Positions 43,381-51,524 of a stretch of 64,000 bases of DNA are shown here, one piece after another. The notes beneath the pieces were generated by a model that worked only from the letters and a program-made list of their open reading frames with translations, was not told where the DNA came from and did not search any database. The stretch comes from a bacterium (GTDB lineage Bacteria; Elusimicrobiota; Elusimicrobia; Elusimicrobiales; UBA9959). The position numbers were made by a program, and so were the translations under genes. Each line of letters begins with the position of its first letter. Position 1 is the stretch's first letter. Location of the stretch: the NCBI GenBank assembly GCA_021847485.1, contig JAJZRA010000001.1:25460-89459 (forward strand). The letters run 5' to 3'.

Positions 43381-46300
43381 GTGCGCAAGACCTACCCCGT
43401 CCTCGGCCACTCGATGCGCTTCGCGCTGGAGCCCGGCGACGCCGTGGAGGCCGAGCCCTGCCCGCCGGAGGAGTTGAGGGCGGGGGAACTGGCTCTGCTG
43501 GTAAAATGGGAAGGCTCCCGCCCCGGCGGCTACGTGGTGCACCGCGTGCTGCTCAACCTGGAGCTGGCCGGCCGCCGCCTGCTGCTGACCAAGGGCGACG
43601 CCAATCTGCTGCCGGACCTCCCTCCGCGGGCGTTCCAGCCGGTGGGCCGGGCCCTGGCCGGCGGGTCCCCGCCCCGCGTCCCGTGGCCCCTCGCCGCGGC
43701 CTATTCCTGGGCGGCCGGCCGCCTGCTCTCGGCCTGCGTCTTCCTGGTTTATTACCTGCTGCGCGCCCTGGCGGCCCTGCCGGCCTTCAGCCGGCCGGCC
43801 GTCAACGCCCTGGCCCTGCTCTGGGAGACACGCGTTTATCCGAGGCTGCCGGCCCTGCTCGCCGCGCCGGTGCGCCTGGCCCCGGCGGCCGCGGCGCGCC
43901 CTCTCGTCCGGAGCGGCCGGCTGGCCGCCGGCGAGACCTGGTCCGGCGAGGTTACCGTGGCCGATTACCTCATTATCCCGCCGGGCGTCGCCGTGACGGT
44001 GCGGCCAGGCACCCGGATCTCCTTCGTCAGGCGGGAGCCCTGGTTCTTTCCCGTGCTGCGCGCCGGGGAGGGGCCGCGCGAACTGGACAGCCGCCTGGCC
44101 AAGATCCTGGTCTACGGCGAGTTGCGCGCGGAGGGGGGCGCCGGGGCCCCGGTCGTCATGGGCGGGCCCTCCTTCGGCGGCCTGCACGCGCTGGGCGGGG
44201 GCCGCATCTCGCTCTCCGGCTGTTCTCTGGAAAACTCCGGCGGCGCGGCCCTGAGCGCCTGGGACCATTCCCTGGCCGCGGCCTCGCGCTGCTCGTTCGC
44301 CTCCTGCGCTCGCGGCGCCGAGGCCTTCGGCTCCGGCGCCCTGTCGCTGGACGCCTGCTCCTTCGGGGCGCCGGCCGGCCCGGCCGCGCGCGCCTGCGAC
44401 GGGGCCTCGCTGCTGCTTTCCCGCTGCGCGGTCTCCGCCGGCGGCGGCCCGGCCGTAGAGCTCTCGGGTTCGGCTTTCGCCGGGCTCTCCGGCCTTTCGG
44501 TCTCGGACTGCGCCGGCGGCCTTTCCGCCTCGGGCGGGGCCGCGGTCCTGTTGAGGGGCTGCGCTTTCTCGGGCTGCTCAGGTCAGGCCGCGGAAGCCGG
44601 CGACGGCGCCTCTTTCTCCGCCGTCGCCTGTTCCTTCTCCCGTGGCGGCGCCGGCCTGGCCGTCCGGGGGCGGGCCCGCGTTAGGCTGGAAGCCTGCTCC
44701 TTCTCCGCCAACCGCGGCCCCGCCGTCAGGCTCTGCGGCCCCGCCGCCCTTCGCGTCCGGGGTTGCGCCTTCGCGGGCGGGGGGAGCGGCATCGAGGGCG
44801 CGGGCAGGCTTTCGGCGGACATCGAGGGATCGTCTTTCGTCTCGGCCGGAGGCCCGGCCCTGCGTTTCGAACGACCTGCCCGGGTGGAGGCCTCCTCGCT
44901 GACCATTTCCGACTGCCGCGCGGGACTGGTGCTGTCGGGGGCGGCGGCGGCCGTCTGCCGCGGCCTGCGAGTAGAGAGTACCGCGGGCCCCGCCCTGCTG
45001 GCGGAGGACTGCCGGGACCTGCGCGTTACCGGCGCGTCCTTCTCCGGCTGCTCCTCCGGAACCGTCCTCTCCGGTATCACCGCGGCTTCGCTGAGCGGCT
45101 GCTCTTTCTCCGGCGGGGCCGGCGCGGGCTGCGCCGTCTCCGGCCCCGCCCGCGCCCGGCTGACGGGCTGCGGTTTCTCCGGCGGCGGGCTGAAGCTCTC
45201 CGGCGCAGCGGAAGTCTCCGGAGAGGACTGCTCCTTCTCAGGCCGGACGGGCCCGGCCGTGCAGGCCTGCGGGGCGGCCGCCCTGGCGCTGAGCCGGGCC
45301 TCTTTCTCGTCCGCCGGCCCGGCCGCGGCCGCGTGGGACTCGGCCTCGCTTTCCCTGACGGGCGCGCGCGTCTCGTCGGGAGGGGGGCCGGCCCTGGCCG
45401 TCTCGGGCCGGGCCTCGCTGGCCTGCTCCTCCTGCGCCGTCTCCGCCGTCTCCGACGCGGTCGGCGTCTCCGGCGGCGCCCGCGCGCTGCTCGAGGGCAG
45501 CCGCCTCTCCTCGGCCGGCGGCGCCGCGCTGAACCTGGGGTCCGGCTCGGCTGCGGCGCTGGGCTGCGAGCTGAACGGCCGCGGCGGCGTTCTGGCGACC
45601 GGCGGAGAATTGCGGCTCGAGGATTCCCGCGTGAACGCCTCGGCTTACGGGATAGACTCCTCGGCCGCCGTGTCCGTCAGCGGGACCAGCGTCCGCGGCG
45701 GCGCGGAGGGGGGAGCCAGGCTGACCGGGCCGGGTTCAGTTCGCGGGCTGTCCGTAGAGGCCGCTCCCTATCCCGGCATTTCAGCCGGGCCCGAAGTGGA
45801 CGTCTCCGGCGCCGTCTATAACGGCCGGCCTTGGAGCCGTCCCGCCGCCCCGGCGCGCGGTCCGGCCGCCAGGCGCCTGCTCTTCTCCTTCGCCGCGGCC
45901 ACGGCGGGGCTGCCCGTCCTCTCCTCCGTTTACCGGCTGATCTACGCCGCCGCCGCGCGGCTGGCCCCCGCGCTGCTAGGCGTGCGCGGTCTGCGCGCCG
46001 TCTATCTCTACCGCGGGATGACCGAGCGGGACTGGGTCCCGGGGCTGAGCGACATGGACCTGGCTTTCGTCCTCGACGCGCTCCCGCCGGCGGAGGACCG
46101 GCGCGCCTACGCGGGCCTCAAGACCCGCCTTTCCGGCTTCAGGACGCTCTTCCCTTTCACCGGCGAGGCTCTGGTGGCCTCTTTCGGAGAGCTCGCGGCC
46201 TTCCTGCCCGCCTGGGGGATAAAAGGCTCGGAGTTCCGGCGCACGGCCCGCCTGCTGGCGGGCGAGCCGCTCCCGGCGGGGCCGGCCGTCCCCGGCCCGG

Positions 46301-47277
46301 GGGATGACACCGAAGCTTTCTATTCCTACACGCTGCTGATGCGCCACTTTTTCGAGAGCGGGGCGCCTGAGAACTTCCTGCGCCGCAACTGCCTTAAGAA
46401 CCTGGCGGATATCCGCCGCTACCTGGACGTCTCGTCCCCGGAGCGCGGCTCGCGCGGGGCTTACGCGCGGGCGGCCGGCCTGCCGCTGGACGCTTACTCC
46501 GGTTTTCCGCGGGAGCGCAGCGCCTTCCTGGCCTTCTCGGCCCTGCACGCGGCCGCGGCCGGGCGCGCCCGCTGGCGCCCGGCCGGCGAAGCCGCCGCCG
46601 GAGGCGGCGGCTGGTTCAACGTTCCGGTCTTCGAGGCCGCCTGCCGCGGCCTGGCCCGCCGCGCCGGCTTCGACGTGGGGGTCGCGCTGGATTCCCTCTA
46701 CCGGGTCTATGTGGTGCTTCCCGACGAGCGGGCCGGGGACGAAGCGGCTTTCCGCAGCGCCTGCGCGGCCCTGGCCGCGGCGCGCGCCTCCGAGCCGGCG
46801 CTGGGAGCCTCGCCGCTGGTCCTTACGGCCTCCTCCTTCGCTCTGCTGGCCCGCCTGCCCTATCTCAACAATCCGCTGCTCTGGGCCGACGCCGCGGCCG
46901 CCCCGGCCGGCTCCGGCCCGGAGGACGGCGGCGTGCGCACCTTCGGCCTGCCGGGCCTGCCGGAACCGCCCGGTCCGGCGGAGCTGCGCGCGGCCGCCGT
47001 CTACGCGGCGCGCCATTTCCGCGCGTCGTGGCGTTCGCTGTGGGGGGAGATGCCGCCGCACTATTTCTATACCCGCGTCTGCGGCCTGGAACTGCTGCTG
47101 CGGACCGGGGCCAGCCCGGCCTTCAGCGGCCCGGAGGGCCTGCGGGCGGCGCTGGCCGCCGCGGGGGGCGCCGCCCCGGACTGGCGCGCCTTCCTGGCCG
47201 GCGGGGCGGGGGCGGAGAATTACGAACATATAGCGGCGCGGGCCGCGGCGCTGGGGAGGCTGGCCGATGCGGCCTGA
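43381..47277 (+). CDS. Giant fusion: S26B-type peptidase domain + parallel beta-helix + nucleotidyltransferase-like domain
   Basis: N-term LGHSMRFALEPGD...VVHRVLL...LTKGDANLLPD; middle ~22-aa GCSFSG-type repeats after SGEVTVADYLIIPPGVAVTVRPGTRISF; C-term YRGMTERDWVPGLSDMDLAFVLD. Confidence 0.8.
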   Translation: MRKTYPVLGHSMRFALEPGDAVEAEPCPPEELRAGELALLVKWEGSRPGGYVVHRVLLNLELAGRRLLLTKGDANLLPDLPPRAFQPVGRALAGGSPPRVPWPLAAAYSWAAGRLLSACVFLVYYLLRALAALPAFSRPAVNALALLWETRVYPRLPALLAAPVRLAPAAAARPLVRSGRLAAGETWSGEVTVADYLIIPPGVAVTVRPGTRISFVRREPWFFPVLRAGEGPRELDSRLAKILVYGELRAEGGAGAPVVMGGPSFGGLHALGGGRISLSGCSLENSGGAALSAWDHSLAAASRCSFASCARGAEAFGSGALSLDACSFGAPAGPAARACDGASLLLSRCAVSAGGGPAVELSGSAFAGLSGLSVSDCAGGLSASGGAAVLLRGCAFSGCSGQAAEAGDGASFSAVACSFSRGGAGLAVRGRARVRLEACSFSANRGPAVRLCGPAALRVRGCAFAGGGSGIEGAGRLSADIEGSSFVSAGGPALRFERPARVEASSLTISDCRAGLVLSGAAAAVCRGLRVESTAGPALLAEDCRDLRVTGASFSGCSSGTVLSGITAASLSGCSFSGGAGAGCAVSGPARARLTGCGFSGGGLKLSGAAEVSGEDCSFSGRTGPAVQACGAAALALSRASFSSAGPAAAAWDSASLSLTGARVSSGGGPALAVSGRASLACSSCAVSAVSDAVGVSGGARALLEGSRLSSAGGAALNLGSGSAAALGCELNGRGGVLATGGELRLEDSRVNASAYGIDSSAAVSVSGTSVRGGAEGGARLTGPGSVRGLSVEAAPYPGISAGPEVDVSGAVYNGRPWSRPAAPARGPAARRLLFSFAAATAGLPVLSSVYRLIYAAAARLAPALLGVRGLRAVYLYRGMTERDWVPGLSDMDLAFVLDALPPAEDRRAYAGLKTRLSGFRTLFPFTGEALVASFGELAAFLPAWGIKGSEFRRTARLLAGEPLPAGPAVPGPGDDTEAFYSYTLLMRHFFESGAPENFLRRNCLKNLADIRRYLDVSSPERGSRGAYARAAGLPLDAYSGFPRERSAFLAFSALHAAAAGRARWRPAGEAAAGGGGWFNVPVFEAACRGLARRAGFDVGVALDSLYRVYVVLPDERAGDEAAFRSACAALAAARASEPALGASPLVLTASSFALLARLPYLNNPLLWADAAAAPAGSGPEDGGVRTFGLPGLPEPPGPAELRAAAVYAARHFRASWRSLWGEMPPHYFYTRVCGLELLLRTGASPAFSGPEGLRAALAAAGGAAPDWRAFLAGGAGAENYEHIAARAAALGRLADAA
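44180..45830 (+). repeat. Degenerate coding repeat region (beta-helix coils)
   Basis: Recurrent LxGCSFSGGxGxAV-like units, ~22 aa period, GC-rich. Confidence 0.75.
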
Positions 47278-48283
47278 CCCGGTCATAAGCGCGCTCATCA
47301 TCACGCGGGGGCGGGAGCCCCTGCTGCGCGATTGCCTGGCGGCCCTGCGCGCCGCCGGTCCGGCGGAGGTCATCGTGGGCGTGAACGGGGAGGATCCCGC
47401 CTCGCTGCGCGCGGCCGCGGATTTCCCGGGGACCCGGGCCGCGGCGCTGCCGCGGATGTGCCGCGGCGAGGCCCGCAACGCGCTGGCCGCGCTGGCCTCG
47501 GGGCGCTGGCTCTGCTTTCTCGACGACGACACCGTGCCTCCGCCGGGCTATTTCGACAGGCTAGCGGCGCTGATCGCCGCCGACCCCGGGGCCGCCGTCT
47601 TCGGCGGGGGGCAGCTGCCGTCGCCGCGCGCCGGGGCCTTCGAGACGGCCGCCTACTGGACGCTGGCCTCGCGCTGGGGTTCCGGCCCCTTCGCCGAGCG
47701 CTTCCGCGCCGCCGAAGGCACCCGCCGGGCGGGGCCCGAAAAGTTCATCCTCTGCAACCTGGCGCTGGACCGGGAATTCCTGCGGCGCGAAGGGCTCGCT
47801 TTCGAGGGACACCTGACCAGCGCCGAGGAGAACCTGCTGCTCAACCGCATGGCCGCCGCCGGCGCCGCCATGGCGCTCAGCGGGGACCTGAACCTCGTGC
47901 ACCGGCGCCGCGCCGCGCCCGGGGCTTTCCTGCGGCAGACCTTCTCCTGCGCCCGGGGGCGGGCCCAGATAACCCTGCTCAGCCGGCGGGGTTTCCACCC
48001 GTTCACGCTGCTGCCCGCGTGCGGCCTGCTGGCCGCCGCCGCGCTGGCCGTCCTGCGGCCGGGGTGGCTGGCGGCCGCGGTCTGCGGCTACGCCGCCTGC
48101 TGCGCCGCCGCGGCGGCCCTTTCCGGCGCTCCGGCCCGTCTGAAGCCCGGCGTGGCGGCGCTGTTCCCGGCCGTCCACCTGGCGTACGCGGCGGGGCTGC
48201 TGTGGGGGGCGGGCGAAGCCGCCGCGGATAAGGTTTTCAGCGCGGGCCGCCCGGCCCGCTGCAGCTGCGAAGGAAATCCCTGA
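47267..48283 (+). CDS. Glycosyltransferase family 2 with C-terminal TM helices
   Basis: ISALIITRGREPLLRDCLAAL; CFLDDDTVPPPGYF; SAEENLLLNRM. Confidence 0.88.
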   Translation: MRPDPVISALIITRGREPLLRDCLAALRAAGPAEVIVGVNGEDPASLRAAADFPGTRAAALPRMCRGEARNALAALASGRWLCFLDDDTVPPPGYFDRLAALIAADPGAAVFGGGQLPSPRAGAFETAAYWTLASRWGSGPFAERFRAAEGTRRAGPEKFILCNLALDREFLRREGLAFEGHLTSAEENLLLNRMAAAGAAMALSGDLNLVHRRRAAPGAFLRQTFSCARGRAQITLLSRRGFHPFTLLPACGLLAAAALAVLRPGWLAAAVCGYAACCAAAAALSGAPARLKPGVAALFPAVHLAYAAGLLWGAGEAAADKVFSAGRPARCSCEGNP

Positions 48284-49238
48284 GCGCGTCCGCGCTCCGC
48301 TCCGGCCCGGGGCCGGTAACGAACGTCCAGAAAGAAGCGTCCCTGATCAGGCCGGCGGCGGCGCGCAGGCGGGAGAGCAGTATGCCCGCTTTGGCCGCCG
48401 CGTCGGCGGGGGAAGGCCTCAGGAAATATTCCGCCATCTGCGGCACCCCGTGCCCGGCCACGAGCGCCGCCGCCAGCGCGGCCGCGGCGGGGGCCGACCC
48501 GCACCTCTCGATGCGCGGGGCCGGGCCCCGGCGCAGCAGGAAAACGTGGGCCGGCCGGACCGGGCCGGAGGCCAGGCGCCCGGCGGCGCCGGCTGGAACT
48601 AGGCGCTTCGGCGGATAATGGCGGCGGCGCAGGAGTTCCGCGCCGGGGAAGCGGGCAAGGTGGGGGCTGCCCCCGTCAAGCCCCACGCGCAGGGGGAAAG
48701 GCAGCAGGCCGGCCGGGGAGAGCAGCGGCGTGTCGTCGGAGATCAGCGCGAAGGCCGGGTCCCGCAGAAGCTCCAGCAGCAGCGTGGTCTTGCCCGTGCC
48801 CTGAGACCCGCAGAAGACAAGCCCCCCGGCCGCCGAGGCCAGCGCGCCCGCGTGCAGCCGGTGTAGCCCCCTCCGGTCCAGCCATTCGCCCGCGCGCGAG
48901 AGGACCAGCAGGTAAAGCAATTCCCGCAGCAGGTGCGGTTCCCCGGCGGAGACCCGGCATTTGCCGGAAACGTAATCCAGTTCGCAGAGGGCCCCTTCGG
49001 GGTACCAGACTTTCCTCGTCCCGGGAGGGGAGGCCAGCACCGTCCATTTGGCGCGGGCGAACAGCGCGCGGCCGGGCGGGCGGGGGACGGGGGCGAGCTC
49101 GGCCAGTACGTCCACGTCGGGAGGATCGCTCCCGGGGGCGGCGAAGGCCGCGAGGTCGGCGGCGAGGCCGGCCACCGCGGCGGCATCGCCGGCCGCGCGC
49201 ACCCGGCAGCCGTGCACCAACAGGCAGGCCCGCGTCAC
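48237..49238 (-). CDS. HPr kinase-related protein (HprK-like)
   Basis: LHAGALASAAGGLVFCGSQGTGKTTLLLELLRDPAFALISDDTPLL; GTG start overlaps upstream TGA (GTGA). Track ORF is N-extended. Confidence 0.8.
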   Translation of the reverse strand: MTRACLLVHGCRVRAAGDAAAVAGLAADLAAFAAPGSDPPDVDVLAELAPVPRPPGRALFARAKWTVLASPPGTRKVWYPEGALCELDYVSGKCRVSAGEPHLLRELLYLLVLSRAGEWLDRRGLHRLHAGALASAAGGLVFCGSQGTGKTTLLLELLRDPAFALISDDTPLLSPAGLLPFPLRVGLDGGSPHLARFPGAELLRRRHYPPKRLVPAGAAGRLASGPVRPAHVFLLRRGPAPRIERCGSAPAAAALAAALVAGHGVPQMAEYFLRPSPADAAAKAGILLSRLRAAAGLIRDASFWTFVTGPGPERSADALRDFLRSCSGPGGPR

Positions 49239-50146
49239 GCGCCCTCCCTGAGGCGGCGCAGCGTCCGCCTGAAGTTGTCCGGCGTGTCGGTGCGCAGCAC
49301 CTCGGCGCCGGGCGGGAGGCGGCAGATGAACTCGGTGAGCATCGCGCCGGGGGCCATCTCGACGAAGAGCGAGGCCCCCGCGGCGGCCATGGCCTCCACC
49401 GATTCGCACCACTTGACCCTGTGGTTGGCCCCGCGCAGCAGCGCGCGGCGCAGGCCGGCGCCGTCGAGATGCGGCCTGGCGTCGCAGTTGGCGTAGACCG
49501 GGAAGGCCGGGTCCGCGAAGGGGCGGGAGTCGAAATAGGGGCGCAGCTCCGCGGCGTAGGCGTCGTAGGCGGAGGTGTGGAAGGCGTTGGGCTCGGGCGA
49601 GACGGTCAGCCGGTGGCGGCGCCCGGCGAGCGCCCGCTTCAGCCTGCCCACCGCGCCGGGCGAGACGCCGACGAAGCCTATCGAGGGGCGGGAGAAATAG
49701 GTGATGAGCTCGCAGAAATCCCCGGCGGAGCGCAGCGCCGCGGCCGCCGCCTGCAGGGCCCGGCGCGGCACGCCGTAGACCGTGGCCAGCCGCGTCGGGA
49801 AGCGCAGGTTGTGGGGCTGGCCGCGGAGCAGCATCTCGCGGGCCGTGCCCAGGCAGTCCTCGGCGGAGAAGACGCCGGCGAAGGCGCAGGCGCTGAACTC
49901 GCCCATGCTGCGCCCGGCGGCCATGTCCGCCGCGGCGCCGCCGGCGCGCAGCGCGCGGGCCACGGCGAGCGACAGGTAGAGCGTGACCTCTATGAAGACG
50001 CTGGGATGGGGGGTGTCGGGAGGCGGGAACAGCAGGGACCTGTCCCCTTCGAACATGATCCGGCGCAGGTCGAACGGGCTGGCGGGGGCCAGCCGGTCCA
50101 GCTCCCTCCTGACCGCCGGGACGCCGCGGTAGAGGTCCAGGCCCAT
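49235..50146 (-). CDS. FabD-like acyltransferase; conserved N-terminus FLFPGSGTQYPG lies upstream of the only in-frame start
   Basis: GRSMGEFSACAFAG (GxSxG), NAFHTSAYD, FVEMAPGAMLTEF; frame open upstream to about 50250 without ATG/GTG/TTG. Confidence 0.78.
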   Translation of the reverse strand: MGLDLYRGVPAVRRELDRLAPASPFDLRRIMFEGDRSLLFPPPDTPHPSVFIEVTLYLSLAVARALRAGGAAADMAAGRSMGEFSACAFAGVFSAEDCLGTAREMLLRGQPHNLRFPTRLATVYGVPRRALQAAAAALRSAGDFCELITYFSRPSIGFVGVSPGAVGRLKRALAGRRHRLTVSPEPNAFHTSAYDAYAAELRPYFDSRPFADPAFPVYANCDARPHLDGAGLRRALLRGANHRVKWCESVEAMAAAGASLFVEMAPGAMLTEFICRLPPGAEVLRTDTPDNFRRTLRRLREGA

Positions 50147-50201
50147 GCCGGGGTACTGCGTACCCGAGCCGGGGAAGAGGAAGGCCGTCCGGGGGCGCGC
50201 G

Positions 50202-50306
50202 CTACGGCTTGAAGGCCGACGCGACTTCGCTGATCTTACCGTGGGATTTCACCTGCGGCTTCTGGTATTTCTTCTGCTTCTGCTGGGGTTTCTTCGGCTG
50301 TTTCAT
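50202..50306 (-). CDS. Candidate RiPP precursor/leader peptide, 34 aa (not in ORF track)
   Basis: MKQPKKPQQKQKKYQKPQVKSHGKISEVASAFKP*; ATGA overlap with PqqD-like stop; YxxPxVxxxG motif. Confidence 0.6.
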   Translation of the reverse strand: MKQPKKPQQKQKKYQKPQVKSHGKISEVASAFKP

Positions 50307-50584
50307 TCCGCAGCCTCCGGCGAGAGGATTTTGAGTCTGGAAAGGTCTTCGATGAAAGCGGCCACGTCGGCGGCCGCCTGCGCGGGCGGGATGCCGTACT
50401 CGGCGGCGAGGGCCTCGGCTATCTTGGCCGGCCGGCGGCCCGCGGCGAGCAGCTCCCAGACGAAAGTGCCGGTCCCGTTGGCGGAATAGTACTCGGAGGT
50501 CCGGAGGTCCAGGATGACGGCCTCGTCCCCGGTCCTGCGCCAGGCGATAGTCTTCGGTACGGGGCTTTTCTTGTCCGCTGCCAT
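50303..50584 (-). CDS. PqqD-like peptide-binding (RRE) protein
   Basis: AVILDLRTSEYYSANGTGTFVWELLAAGRRPAKIAEALAAEYGIPPAQAAADVAAFIEDLSRLKIL. Confidence 0.88.
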   Translation of the reverse strand: MAADKKSPVPKTIAWRRTGDEAVILDLRTSEYYSANGTGTFVWELLAAGRRPAKIAEALAAEYGIPPAQAAADVAAFIEDLSRLKILSPEAAE

Positions 50585-50590
50585 GGGGCT

Positions 50591-50596
50591 ATTCTA
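50591..50596 (-). promoter_or_regulatory. -10 element TAGAAT, 6 nt before pqqD-like ATG
   Basis: TAGAAT-N6-ATG, overlaps radical SAM stop codon. Confidence 0.5.
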
Positions 50597-51502
50597 GCAA
50601 ACTCGCGCGGGCGCGTGGCACGGGAAAATGCCGGGGCGCGTCCGTTCGCCGCCGAAGAAGCGCCGGAGGCCGCGGTCCGCCCGGCCGAGCGCGCGCCCGG
50701 AGTAGGGGCAGCTCCTGACCGAAAGGTCCGCGTCCACGAACAGGATCTCGCCGGCGGCGGCCGCGCAGTCCCGGCGCCCGGGCCGCACGCAGCCGCGCGA
50801 GAAACCGTCCGGCGCGGCGGCGGCCAGCGCGGCGGCGAGGCGCCTGGAAGGGGCGGCCTTGCCGCCGGAGCGCGGGGAATACATGACCGTCCTGGCGCCG
50901 TGCGCGCCGAGGCGCCGCGCCAGGGCCAGCAGGCGGCGGACCCCGGCGGCGCCGGGCCGCGCCGAGAAGAGGCAGGAGGAGACGTGCACGAAGAGCCCGG
51001 CGCCGAGCGCGGCGGCCACGGCGGCTTCGGCCTTGCGGAAGGAGCCGGGCCCGGCCAGCGCGTCGTGGCGGCTCCGCTCGGCGGAGTGCAGGCTGATCAT
51101 CGCCAGCGAGAGGCCCGCCGCCGCGAGTTCCGCCGCGCGGGCGGCCCCGAGGCGCTGGCCGTTGGTGTCGAGCTGGGTGAAGAGGCCGAGCCGGGAGGCC
51201 AGCCGCACGGCGGCGTCCAGCCCGGGGTAGAGCAGCGGCTCGCCGCCGAAGAAGGCGACGCGCGGTATCCCGGCCGCGGCGGCTTCCTTCAGGAGGCGGC
51301 GCAGGCGCGCGGGAGGGATGTCGGGGCCGGCGGGGCCGCCGCGGTACTTGCAGTGGCGGCACGCGAGGTCGCAGCGCGACGTCAGCCCGACGTAGAGCGT
51401 GTCCGGCGTGCCGGGCGGCAGGCCGGTGAGGCGGCGTTTGAGCACGGCCATGTCCAGGAGCGCGCGGGGCGAGAGGCGGAGTTTACCTGCTGCGGAGGCC
51501 AT
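50594..51502 (-). CDS. Radical SAM protein with C-terminal Cys cluster (SPASM/Twitch-like)
   Basis: LTSRCDLACRHCKYRG (CxxxCxxC), FFGGEPLLYPG, C-term CVRPGRRDC...CPYSG. Confidence 0.88.
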   Translation of the reverse strand: MASAAGKLRLSPRALLDMAVLKRRLTGLPPGTPDTLYVGLTSRCDLACRHCKYRGGPAGPDIPPARLRRLLKEAAAAGIPRVAFFGGEPLLYPGLDAAVRLASRLGLFTQLDTNGQRLGAARAAELAAAGLSLAMISLHSAERSRHDALAGPGSFRKAEAAVAAALGAGLFVHVSSCLFSARPGAAGVRRLLALARRLGAHGARTVMYSPRSGGKAAPSRRLAAALAAAAPDGFSRGCVRPGRRDCAAAAGEILFVDADLSVRSCPYSGRALGRADRGLRRFFGGERTRPGIFPCHAPARVC

Positions 51503-51506
51503 ACGG

Positions 51507-51520
51507 GAATTCTATAATAT
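51507..51520. promoter_or_regulatory. Overlapping divergent -10 elements
   Basis: ATTCTATAAT: TATAAT-N6-ATG(51525,+) and TAGAAT-N6-ATG(51502,-). Confidence 0.6.
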
Positions 51521-51524
51521 ACTC

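Noticed and set aside
44180-45830. Possible CRISPR or minisatellite
   Set aside because: Repeats are degenerate, in frame and encode a beta-helix; no constant repeat with unique spacers.
50202-50306. Reading the 34-aa ORF as chance only
   Set aside because: ATGA coupling, leader-like motif and position next to PqqD argue against chance, though it stays unproven.
48237-51502. Lasso peptide biosynthetic cluster
   Set aside because: Leader motif and RRE fit, but no asparagine-synthetase-like cyclase or B2 transglutaminase-like protease, and no adequate core.
50303-51502. PQQ biosynthesis (pqqD/pqqE)
   Set aside because: No pqqA with Glu/Tyr core, pqqB or pqqC; the peptide lacks the ExxxY motif.
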